Origin: Amycolatopsis sp. cg9
GTDB taxonomy: Bacteria > Actinomycetota > Actinomycetes > Mycobacteriales > Pseudonocardiaceae
Direction: 5' to 3'
Length of the DNA: 64,000 nt
NCBI RefSeq assembly: GCF_041346945.1
Contig: NZ_CP166850.1
Coordinates: forward strand, 868,001-932,000
Of the stretch, positions 53,142 through 60,986 are shown piece by piece; the stretch's first letter is position 1; each line of letters begins with the position of its first letter. The notes under the pieces were generated by a model. It saw only the letters and a program-made list of their open reading frames with translations, was not told the DNA's origin and did no database searches. The position numbers and the translations under genes were made by a program.

Positions 53142-55877
53142 GTGAGGGAGCGGGTGTTGGCGGTCGGTGAATCTGCGGAACAGCGCACGCGAAAGCCACC
53201 GGCCCGCCGCGTGTTCCTCAGTCACACCAGCGAGCTGGGCGAGCTGCCGAAGCCACGGTCGTTCGTCGCCGCGGCGAAGGACGCGGTGGCCGCCGCCGGG
53301 GATGCGGTGGTGGACATGTCCTCCTTCACCGCCCGGGACGCGACGCCGGAGCAGCTGGACCGGGAGATGCTGGCCGACGCCGACGTCTACGTGCTGATCG
53401 CCGGATTCCGGTACGGCATGCCGGTTCGCGGCCGCCCGGAGGTCTCCTACACCGAGCAGGAGTTCCAGATCGCCACCGACGCCGGCATGGAACGGCTGGT
53501 GTTCATCCTCGCCGAAGACACCGAAGGACCACCGGCGCTGATCAGGGACCTGCAGTACGGACCCCGGCAGGAAGCGTTCCGGCAACGGCTGCACGACAGC
53601 GGACTCGCCATCACCAAGGTGTCCTCACCCGGCCAGTTGGAAGCGAAGCTGCAGCTGGCCCTGACCAAACTCGACCGCCCGCAGCAGAAGTCGATGCCGG
53701 CGGGCCGGATCTCCAACATCCCCGCCCGCAGCGTCACCTTCACCGGCCGCGACGAGCTGCTGACCGGGCTGCGGGCGGCGTTGTGTTCAGGACGGCCTGC
53801 GGTGGTGCAGGCGCTCAACGGGATGGGCGGCGTCGGCAAGACCACCACCGCGATCGAGTACGCCCACCGGCACGCCGAGGACTACGACCTTGCCTGGTGG
53901 GTCCCCTCGGAAGACCCGACCCTGGTAGCCGGCCACCTCGCCGCCCTCGCCCAGGCGATGACCCTGGCCACCGGCCAAGACCCACCGGACGTCGCGCTGG
54001 CGCGGCTGCGCGGCGCGCTGCAATCGCGCGAGCGGTGGCTGCTGGTGTTCGACAACGCCGAAGACCCCGCCGCTCTGCGCCCGTTGCTGCCTGGTGGCGA
54101 CGGGCACGTCATCATCACCTCCCGCGACCCCGACTGGGACGACATCGGCGCCGCGCTACCGGTGCGGGAGTTCACCCGCGCCGAATCGGTCAAACTCCTG
54201 CAATCCCGCTGTCCCCGGCTCACCGAACTCGACGCCGACCGCATCGCCGAGGCCCTCGGCGACCTGCCCTTGGCCGTCGACCAAGCCGCACGACTTCTTG
54301 CGACGACCGGCTGGACGGCGGATACCTACCTCGATCTGCACACCCAGCGCGCCCACGACCTCCTGGCCCGCCACGAGAAGGGCAGCAGCTACCCCGTCTC
54401 ACTGGCCGCAGCCTGGACAGTGTCGTTCGACCAGCTCGCCCGCGAAAACCCCGCCGCGCTCAACACCCTCACCCTCGTGGCGTGGCTGGCTCCCGAACCG
54501 GTACCGCTCACCCTGCTCACCCACCAAACGGGCGACGCCGGAGTAGCCGCACGAGACCCGCTGGCCTTCGCTGAAATCACCACCGCCCTGCGCAGCCGCG
54601 GCCTGGCCGAGGTCACCACCACGACCATCCAGCTCCACCGCGTCCCCGCCGCACTACTGCGAGCCCACACCCGCCACGACGTCGTGGCCGACGCCCAAGA
54701 CGCCACCTGGCCCGCTACCGCAGTCCGGCTGCTGCACGCCGGTCTACCCGACTCTCCGTGGAACAACCCGGCCAGCTGGCCCCAGTGGCAGGCACTCCTG
54801 CCGCATCTGCTCACTGTCTGCGAACCGGAACGCGTGCCGCTCCGACTGACCGCAGAGATCAGATACCTGCTCAACTACGCCGGGCTCTACCTCCAGACTC
54901 GCGGCGATACCGGCGCCGCACTGCCTCTGCACGAACGCGCGTACAAACTCGTCAAAGACGCACACGGCGACGACCACCTCGACACCCTCGACTCCGCCAA
55001 CAACCTCGCCATGGCCCTCAGCATGCTGAACGAACAGCAGCGGGCCCGCGAGCTGAACGAGGACACCCTCGCCCGCTACAAACGCGTCCGGGGAGAAGAC
55101 CATCCCGACACCCTCACCTCCGCCCACAACCTCGCCGCCAAACTCAGCTTGCTGGGCGAACACGAGCGATCCCGCGAGCTGAACGAGGACACCCTCGCCC
55201 GCCGCAAGCAGATCCTCGGCGACGATCACCCCGACACCCTCAACTCCGCCAACAACCTCGCCATCGAACTCGGCACACTCGGCGAACACCAGCGGGCCCG
55301 CGAGCTGAACGAGGACACCCTCGCCCGCTACAAACGCGTCCGGGGAGAAGACCATCCCGACACCCTCACCTCCGCCTACAACCTCGCCGCCAAACTCAGC
55401 TTGCTGGGCGAACAACAGCAGGCCCTCGAGCTGAACGAGGACACCTTCGCGCGGCGGAAGCAAATCCTCGGCGACGACCACCCCGACACCCTCAACTCCG
55501 CCAACAACCTCGCCGCCGACCTCAGCGAGCTAGGCGAACACCAGCGATCCCGCGAGCTGAACGAGGACACCCTCACCCGCCGCAAGCAGATCCTCGGCGA
55601 CAACCACCCCCACACCCTCAACTCCGCCCACAACCTCGCCATCGAACTCGGCACACTCGGCGAACACCAGCAGGCCCGCGAGCTGAACGAGGACACCCTC
55701 GCCCGCCGCAAGCGGGTCCTCGGCGAAGACCACCCGCACACCCTCAACTCCGCCAACAACCTCGCCGCCAACCTCAACCAGCTGGGCGACCACCGGCGAG
55801 CTCGCGAGCTGGACAAGGACACCCTCGCCCGCAGCGAACGCATCCTCGGCGACAACGACCCCGGCACCCTCGCCTGA
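53142..55877 (+). CDS. NLR-like STAND protein: DUF4062, NB-ARC, TPR (copy B)
   Basis: 911 residues, a close paralogue of copy A with collinear domains: DUF4062 (REMLADADVYVLIAGFRYG), P-loop GMGGVGKTT (227-235), LLVFDNAED, GDLPLAVDQA, then an extended TPR array of about seven 42-residue units. Unit consensus differs from copy A in RELNEDTLARRKQILGDD. The C-terminus ends in a degenerate unit. GTG 53142 parallels copy A; a TTG at 53157 is six bases after GAGGGAG and may be the true start. Differences concentrate in the TPR part, which suggests the two proteins sense different partners with the same output domain. Confidence 0.85.
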   Translation: MRERVLAVGESAEQRTRKPPARRVFLSHTSELGELPKPRSFVAAAKDAVAAAGDAVVDMSSFTARDATPEQLDREMLADADVYVLIAGFRYGMPVRGRPEVSYTEQEFQIATDAGMERLVFILAEDTEGPPALIRDLQYGPRQEAFRQRLHDSGLAITKVSSPGQLEAKLQLALTKLDRPQQKSMPAGRISNIPARSVTFTGRDELLTGLRAALCSGRPAVVQALNGMGGVGKTTTAIEYAHRHAEDYDLAWWVPSEDPTLVAGHLAALAQAMTLATGQDPPDVALARLRGALQSRERWLLVFDNAEDPAALRPLLPGGDGHVIITSRDPDWDDIGAALPVREFTRAESVKLLQSRCPRLTELDADRIAEALGDLPLAVDQAARLLATTGWTADTYLDLHTQRAHDLLARHEKGSSYPVSLAAAWTVSFDQLARENPAALNTLTLVAWLAPEPVPLTLLTHQTGDAGVAARDPLAFAEITTALRSRGLAEVTTTTIQLHRVPAALLRAHTRHDVVADAQDATWPATAVRLLHAGLPDSPWNNPASWPQWQALLPHLLTVCEPERVPLRLTAEIRYLLNYAGLYLQTRGDTGAALPLHERAYKLVKDAHGDDHLDTLDSANNLAMALSMLNEQQRARELNEDTLARYKRVRGEDHPDTLTSAHNLAAKLSLLGEHERSRELNEDTLARRKQILGDDHPDTLNSANNLAIELGTLGEHQRARELNEDTLARYKRVRGEDHPDTLTSAYNLAAKLSLLGEQQQALELNEDTFARRKQILGDDHPDTLNSANNLAADLSELGEHQRSRELNEDTLTRRKQILGDNHPHTLNSAHNLAIELGTLGEHQQARELNEDTLARRKRVLGEDHPHTLNSANNLAANLNQLGDHRRARELDKDTLARSERILGDNDPGTLA
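55035..55870 (+). repeat. 126-bp tandem repeats encoding TPR units, copy B
   Basis: Seven units with 126-bp period, each containing GAGCTGAACGAGGACACC or a close variant, start near 55050. The first and third units are almost base-identical over more than 100 bp (both encode RYKRVRGEDHPDTLTSA), so a 252-bp pair of units was duplicated recently. Confidence 0.85.
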
Positions 55878-55948
55878 TCCCATCCCCTCCGCTCCGAGCT
55901 GGGTGACTCCTGCGGGGCAATCCAGGCACTCGCCCAGAGCAGACGTGA

Positions 55949-55984
55949 GAAAGCGCTTTCAACCACCCACTGAAAGCGTTTTCA
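55949..55984. promoter_or_regulatory. Pair of LacI-family type operators
   Basis: GAAAGCGCTTTC (55949-55960) is a perfect palindrome with the central CG typical of LacI-family sites. TGAAAGCGTTTTCA (55971-55984) is a second copy with one mismatch pair. The centres are 23 bp apart. They lie 125-160 bp before a secreted polysaccharide lyase gene, so sugar-responsive repression is likely. No LacI gene is in the window. Confidence 0.7.
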
Positions 55985-56108
55985 TCCAGCACAACCCACT
56001 TGGCCCACCCCACCCCCTCCACCCCGGTGATACCGTACGCCCCAACGGAAACCGACGTTTCCCGGGAGCGCTCTCACCCTCTGAAGTCCCGCTCAAGAGG
56101 AGGCGTGC

Positions 56109-57623
56109 ATGAGTTCATACGCAGCACTGGCGGCCACCGCGGCCCTGATCGCGGCCACAGCCGCACCGGCGGCCGCCGCGACCCAACGCGTCGAGGCCGA
56201 AGCCGCCACCTGCAGCGGCACGGTCGACAGCAACTGGTCCGGCTACTCCGGCGCCGGCTTCTGCAACGGTGACAACGCCGTCGGTGCCTACGTCCAGTTC
56301 TCCACCGGCGGTGCCGAAAGCGCCGTGGTCCGGTTCGCCAACGGCACCACGAGCGCCCGGGCCGCCGACGTTCTCGTCGACGGCGTCAAAACCCAATCCC
56401 TCTCCTTCCCCGCCACCGGCTCCTGGTCGACGTGGGCGTCGCAGACGATCCCGCTGACCGCGAACAGCAGCACCGTCCGGCTCAGCCCGACCACCGCGGG
56501 CGGGCTGCCCAACATCGACTACGCCGAGTTCACCACCGGCGGCACCCAGGCGGGCACCACCCTCTACGCCGCCCCCAACGGCAAGGACTCCGCCGAAGGC
56601 ACGCTCGCCGATCCGCTGACGCTGCCCGCCGCGATCGCCAAGATCGGGGCCGGCGGGACGATCTCCCTCAGAGGCGGGACCTACAGCTACTCTCAGACCG
56701 TCACCATCCCGCCGGCCAACAGCGGGACCTCGAGCTCCCGCAAGACCCTCTCCGCCTACGCCGGTGAGACGCCCGTCCTGAACTTCTCGGCCATGGCCGA
56801 AGACCCGGCCAACCGCGGTCTCGCCCTGAACGGGTCGTACTGGCGGGTCGCCGGGCTCGTCGTCGAACGGGCCGGGGACAACGGGATCTTCGTCGGGGGC
56901 AGCAACAACGTCGTCGAGCGCGTGGTGACCCGCTTCAACCGCGATTCCGGGCTGCAGATCTCGCGGATCGCGTCGGACACCCCCCAAGCGCAATGGCCGT
57001 CGAACAACCTCGTCGTCAGCTCCGAATCGCACGACAACGCCGACTCCGACGGGGAGGACGCCGACGGGTTCGCCTCGAAGCTCACCTCCGGCACCGGCAA
57101 CGTCTTCCGCTACGACGTCTCGCACCACAACATCGACGACGGCTGGGACCTCTACACCAAGACCGACACCGGCCCGATCGGTCCCGTGACCATCGAGGAC
57201 TCGCTCGCCTACGCCAACGGCACCCTCAGCAACGGGACGGTGAACGAGAACGGCGACCGCAACGGCTTCAAGCTCGGCGGGGACAAGATCGCGGTCGACC
57301 ACGTCGTGCGCCGGGACATCGCCTACCGGAACGGGCACCACGGGTTCACCTACAACAGCAACCCCGGCTCGATGACCGTCTCGGACAACGTCGGCATCGA
57401 CAACGCCGAACGCAACTTCTCCTTCGACACCGGCACCTCCGTCTTCCGCGCGAACACGTCGTGCCGGTTCGCCGTCGACGGGTCGAACGACAAGACCGTC
57501 GGGAACGCCGACAGCTCGAACCAGTTCTGGACCGGGACGAACGGGTCGCGGTGCTCGTCGTACGGCGGGACGCTGCGGTGGTCCTTCGCCTCGGACGGCC
57601 GGTTGGTCGTGACCTTCGGTTAG
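56109..57623 (+). CDS. Secreted CBM35 / right-handed beta-helix pectate lyase (PL9-like)
   Basis: 504 residues with a Sec signal peptide (ALAATAALIAATAAPAAA). Residues about 25-143 form a CBM35-type module (VEAEAATCSGTVDSNWSGYS, then NIDYAEF). A parallel beta-helix follows with TLYAAPNGKDSAEGTLADPL, DSDGEDADGFASKL and DGWDLYTK. The acidic cluster and the later NGFKLGGDK lysine fit the calcium site and catalytic base of family PL9. Pectate or another uronate polymer is the probable substrate. AAGAGGAGG lies just before the ATG. The upstream LacI-type sites imply carbon-source control. Confidence 0.85.
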   Translation: MSSYAALAATAALIAATAAPAAAATQRVEAEAATCSGTVDSNWSGYSGAGFCNGDNAVGAYVQFSTGGAESAVVRFANGTTSARAADVLVDGVKTQSLSFPATGSWSTWASQTIPLTANSSTVRLSPTTAGGLPNIDYAEFTTGGTQAGTTLYAAPNGKDSAEGTLADPLTLPAAIAKIGAGGTISLRGGTYSYSQTVTIPPANSGTSSSRKTLSAYAGETPVLNFSAMAEDPANRGLALNGSYWRVAGLVVERAGDNGIFVGGSNNVVERVVTRFNRDSGLQISRIASDTPQAQWPSNNLVVSSESHDNADSDGEDADGFASKLTSGTGNVFRYDVSHHNIDDGWDLYTKTDTGPIGPVTIEDSLAYANGTLSNGTVNENGDRNGFKLGGDKIAVDHVVRRDIAYRNGHHGFTYNSNPGSMTVSDNVGIDNAERNFSFDTGTSVFRANTSCRFAVDGSNDKTVGNADSSNQFWTGTNGSRCSSYGGTLRWSFASDGRLVVTFG

Positions 57624-57644
57624 TTCCTGTCGAAAAGCTGTGAA

Positions 57645-57678
57645 ACGGACGGATCCGGCACTTTCCGGGTCCGTCCGT
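57645..57678 (+). terminator. Hairpin terminator after the PL9-like gene
   Basis: Fourteen-base arms (57645-57658 and 57665-57678, e.g. ACGGACGGATCCGG) with one G-U pair enclose CACTTT. It starts 21 bp after the lyase stop and ends 32 bp before the next ATG. Confidence 0.75.
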
Positions 57679-57710
57679 GCGTTCTCCAGGTAGGGAGAAC
57701 GGGAGGAACC

Positions 57711-57986
57711 ATGGGTGCCCTGTGGACGCTGCTGGGGTTCGCGCTGAGCCTGTACCTGCTGGTACTGGTCGCGCGGATGGTGCTGGACTGGGTCGCGGTG
57801 GTCGCCGACACGCCGCCGTGGGCGCGGCGGGCGCGCGGGCTCGCCTACGCCGCCACCGAGCCCGTGATCGGGCCGGTCCGGCGGGTCGTGCGGCCGGTGC
57901 GGATCGGCGGGATCTCGCTCGACCTCGCCTTCACGCTGGTCTTCATCGGCGTCATCGTGCTGCGGTCGATCGTCTTCGCCCTCTAA
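57711..57986 (+). CDS. YggT family membrane protein
   Basis: 91 residues with two hydrophobic helices (LWTLLGFALSLYLLVLVARM and DLAFTLVFIGVIVLRSIVF) around a basic loop with ATEPVIGPVRRVVRPVRIGG, the YggT signature. Its relatives usually sit in the division cluster near sepF, and act in osmotic or envelope functions not well defined; this isolated position is unusual. GGGAGGAA gives a strong ribosome binding site. It converges with the TetR gene (4-bp overlap). Confidence 0.85.
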   Translation: MGALWTLLGFALSLYLLVLVARMVLDWVAVVADTPPWARRARGLAYAATEPVIGPVRRVVRPVRIGGISLDLAFTLVFIGVIVLRSIVFAL

Positions 57987-58633
57987 AGCGTGCCGCGGAA
58001 GCCCGCGGAGAGCCGGTCGACGCCGCTCTCCAGCTCCGCGCGCAGGCCGCGCAGGTCGATGCCGTCGGGGTCGATCAGCGCCTGCATCGAGATGCCGCGG
58101 AGCTGGGCGAGCAGGGCCGAGGCGTACGCGTCCGCGTCGCGGACGCCGGTGATGGAGCCGTCCGCGACGCCGCTGGCCACGGTCTGGGCGATGGCGAACC
58201 GGAACCGGCGGTCGGCTTCGGTCAGCGTGCCGCGCAGGGCCGAGTACTCCGCCGCGCCGTCGCCCCAGAGCGCGAGGAACGCCTGGTTGAGCGTCGGCAT
58301 CGTGCGGATCAGCTCGAAGATGATGTCGAGCAGGGCGCGCAGCATGTCCATCGGCGTCGCGGTGGCCGCGCCGGTCCGGGCCGCGACGGCCTCGCTGTAG
58401 GAGTTCGTGAACTCTTCGACGGCGAACTCGACGAGCCGCTTCCCCAGCCCTTCCTTGTCACCGAAGTGCTGGAAGACGACCGATCGCGCGTAGCCGGAGC
58501 GCGCGCAGACGGCGCCGATCTTCAGCCTGCCGAAGCCCTCCTCGGCGATGAGGTGCGCGGCGGCGCCCAGGATGCGCGCCTCGACGGCTTCATCGCCGTC
58601 CTGCGGGATCCGGTCTGCGGCGGAGCGGTCCAC
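57983..58633 (-). CDS. TetR/AcrR family transcriptional regulator
   Basis: 216 residues. The helix-turn-helix is LKIGAVCARSGYARSVVFQHF at about residues 37-57, followed by GDKEGLGKRLVEF; the C-terminal domain is ligand-binding. Start GTG 58633. It is divergent from an FAD monooxygenase gene with 115 bp between them, the standard arrangement for a repressor of a detoxification enzyme. Confidence 0.88.
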   Translation of the reverse strand: MDRSAADRIPQDGDEAVEARILGAAAHLIAEEGFGRLKIGAVCARSGYARSVVFQHFGDKEGLGKRLVEFAVEEFTNSYSEAVAARTGAATATPMDMLRALLDIIFELIRTMPTLNQAFLALWGDGAAEYSALRGTLTEADRRFRFAIAQTVASGVADGSITGVRDADAYASALLAQLRGISMQALIDPDGIDLRGLRAELESGVDRLSAGFRGTL

Positions 58634-58673
58634 CGCGCCATGCTAGCCACTCGCTCCCCGCCCCACCGGCCGA

Positions 58674-58705
58674 ACGGTCAGCGAACCGTGCGCGGACCGT
58701 CAGCG
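58674..58705. promoter_or_regulatory. Candidate operator between TetR and FAD monooxygenase genes
   Basis: ACGGT-CAGCGA-ACCGT (58674-58689) is an inverted repeat, and GTCAGCG occurs twice (58677 and 58699), 22 bp apart. The site lies in the divergent promoter gap. Its use is inferred. Confidence 0.4.
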
Positions 58706-58748
58706 GCGCCGCGCAGTCTCGGGTCACCACGACCGAGAGGAACCCCCG

Positions 58749-59930
58749 ATGAAGACCGTGCTCGTCTCCGGCGCCGGCATCGCCGGCCCGACCGCCGCCT
58801 GGTGGCTGCACCGCGGCGGCTACCGCGTCACCGTCGTCGAGGCCGCCCCCGCGCTGCGCCCCGGCGGCCAGGCCGTCGACTTCCGCGGTGAACAGGTCAA
58901 GCTGCTGGCCGCGATGGGCGTCCTGGCCGACATCCGCCGGTGCGAGACGGCGATGGGCGACCAGACCGTGCTCGGCCTCGACGCGCGGCCCGCGCTGACC
59001 GTGCCCGGCGCCGCCTGGAGCGGCGAGGTCGAGATCCTGCGCGGCGACCTCGCGCGGATCCTCTACGAACACACGAAGGACGACGCCGAATACGTCTTCG
59101 GTGACCGCGTCACGGCGCTGACCGAGACGGCCGACGGCGTCGAGGTCACCTTCCGCCACGGCGCGCCGCGGAAGTTCGACCTGGTCGTCGGCGCCGACGG
59201 CGTGCACTCCGGCGTCCGCGCCGCCGCGTTCGGCCCGGAGCGCGACTTCCGGCACGACCTCGGCTTCGGCATCGCCGGCTTCACCGCGCCCAACCACCTC
59301 GGGCTCGACCACACCAGCGTCATGTACAACGAGCCCGGCCGCGGCGTGTCGGTCGGCAGCCACCGGCTGCCCGGCAAGCTGCACGTCAGCCTGGTCTTCG
59401 CCGCCGACGGCGTCGAGTTCCGCCGCTCCCCCGGCGAGCAGCGCGCCCTCCTCACACAGCTGTTCGCGAACACCGGCTGGGAAGTGCCGAAGCTGCTCGA
59501 AGCACTGCCCGCCGCCGACGACCTCTACGTCGATTCGATCAGCCAGATCCACCTCGACCGCTGGTCGAAGGGCCGGGTCGTGCTGCTCGGCGACGCCGCC
59601 TGGTGCGCCGGGCCGGGCGGGTCCGGCACCGGGCTCGGGATGATGGGCGCGCAGGTGCTGGCCGGCGAGCTCGCGGCGGCGGGCGGGGACCACGTGACGG
59701 CGTTCGCGAAGTACGAGGAGCGGCTGCGCAAGCCGGCGACGGTCGGGCAGAAGAACGGGAAGGGCTCGGGCAACTTCCTCGCCCCGCTCACGGTCGCGAA
59801 GATCCGCAGCCGCAACCGCGCCTACCGGATGATCAGCACCCGCTTGTTCGGCAAGGTGTTCACCTGGATGACCGACCGCGCGGCCAACGCGATCGAATAC
59901 CGGGAGTACCCCGCGCTCACCACGGCATGA
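58749..59930 (+). CDS. FAD-dependent aromatic-type monooxygenase
   Basis: 393 residues of the PHBH fold. The FAD dinucleotide motif is TVLVSGAGIAGPTAAWWL, the DG motif is LVVGADGVHSGVRAAAF and the GD motif is VVLLGDAAWCAGPGGSGTGL. It resembles TetX/RebC-like hydroxylases acting on polycyclic or antibiotic-type substrates; the real one is unknown. GAGAGGA precedes the ATG. It is divergent from, and probably repressed by, the TetR protein at 58.0 kb. Confidence 0.88.
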   Translation: MKTVLVSGAGIAGPTAAWWLHRGGYRVTVVEAAPALRPGGQAVDFRGEQVKLLAAMGVLADIRRCETAMGDQTVLGLDARPALTVPGAAWSGEVEILRGDLARILYEHTKDDAEYVFGDRVTALTETADGVEVTFRHGAPRKFDLVVGADGVHSGVRAAAFGPERDFRHDLGFGIAGFTAPNHLGLDHTSVMYNEPGRGVSVGSHRLPGKLHVSLVFAADGVEFRRSPGEQRALLTQLFANTGWEVPKLLEALPAADDLYVDSISQIHLDRWSKGRVVLLGDAAWCAGPGGSGTGLGMMGAQVLAGELAAAGGDHVTAFAKYEERLRKPATVGQKNGKGSGNFLAPLTVAKIRSRNRAYRMISTRLFGKVFTWMTDRAANAIEYREYPALTTA

Positions 59931-59999
59931 GCCGACGATCTTCGTCTCATCGGGGGACTCGGCTGGCGGCCCGGCGTGGCGTGCGTCACCCTCGACGCC

Positions 60000-60986
60000 A
60001 TGTCACCGCGCCGGGCCGCCGACGCCCCCGTCAGGACGGCGATCGCCGGGCTGGCCGTGCTGGCGCTGGGCGTCGTGGCGGCGCTGAACGTCCGGTCCCT
60101 GCCCGTGATCGGCGACGGCACCACGTACTCCGCCGAATTCAGCGAAGCGGCCGGGCTGTTCGCGGGCAACGACGTCCGGATCGCCGGGGTGAAGGTCGGG
60201 CGCGTCACCGACCTCGAGCTGCGCGGCGGTCACGTGCTGGTTTCCTTCAAGGCCAAGGACGCCTGGCTCGGCGACGCGACGGGTGCGGCGATCCGGCTCA
60301 AGACCGTGCTGGGCCAGAAGTACCTCGCGCTCGACCCGGAGGGCGAAGGGACGCTCGACCCCGGGCAGCCGATCCCGCGGTCCCGCACCACCGTCCCGTA
60401 CGACGTCCTCGCGGCCTTCGGCCAGCTTTCGTCCACTGTGGACAACATCGACACGGTGCAGCTGGCGAAGAGCTTCGACACGCTGTCGGCGACACTGGCG
60501 AACACGCCGCAGAGCGTCCGCGCCGCGCTCACCGGGCTGTCCCGGCTGTCGGACTCCCTCGCGTCCCGCGACCACCAGCTCGGCACGCTGCTCGCCAACA
60601 CCAGGGCGGTGTCGCAGACGCTCGTCGACCGCGACGCCGCCGTCCAGCGGCTCTTCGCCGACGGCAACCAGCTGCTCTCCGAAGTGAGCGCCCGGGAGCA
60701 GGCGATCACCACGCTGCTGGACGGCTCGCGGCAGCTCGCCACCGAACTTTCCGGGCTGATCGACGAAAACGAGGCCCAGGTCGGCCCGCTGCTCACCCAG
60801 CTCGACCAGCTGACGTCGATGCTGCAGCGCAACCAGGACGCGCTCGCCGCCGGCATCAAGGGGTTCGCGCCGCTGGTCCGGCTCGGCACCAACATCGCCG
60901 GCAACGGCCGCTTCATCGACGGCTACCTGTGCGGGCTGATCCTGCCCTCGATCGGCCCGCTGAACGAGGAAGGCTGCCACGGCTAG
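60000..60986 (+). CDS. Orphan MCE (MlaD) family protein
   Basis: 328 residues with an N-terminal signal anchor (IAGLAVLALGVVAALNV) and an MCE domain: YSAEFSEAAGLFAGNDVRIA, GVKVGRVTDLEL and TVLGQKYLALDPEG. A long helical tail (about 140-300) then forms the channel-like needle, with a C-terminal CGLILPSIGPLNEEGCHG. MCE proteins carry lipids across the envelope and normally come in six-gene operons with YrbE permeases; none are here. ATG 60000 is preferred over GTG 59976. Confidence 0.87.
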   Translation: MSPRRAADAPVRTAIAGLAVLALGVVAALNVRSLPVIGDGTTYSAEFSEAAGLFAGNDVRIAGVKVGRVTDLELRGGHVLVSFKAKDAWLGDATGAAIRLKTVLGQKYLALDPEGEGTLDPGQPIPRSRTTVPYDVLAAFGQLSSTVDNIDTVQLAKSFDTLSATLANTPQSVRAALTGLSRLSDSLASRDHQLGTLLANTRAVSQTLVDRDAAVQRLFADGNQLLSEVSAREQAITTLLDGSRQLATELSGLIDENEAQVGPLLTQLDQLTSMLQRNQDALAAGIKGFAPLVRLGTNIAGNGRFIDGYLCGLILPSIGPLNEEGCHG

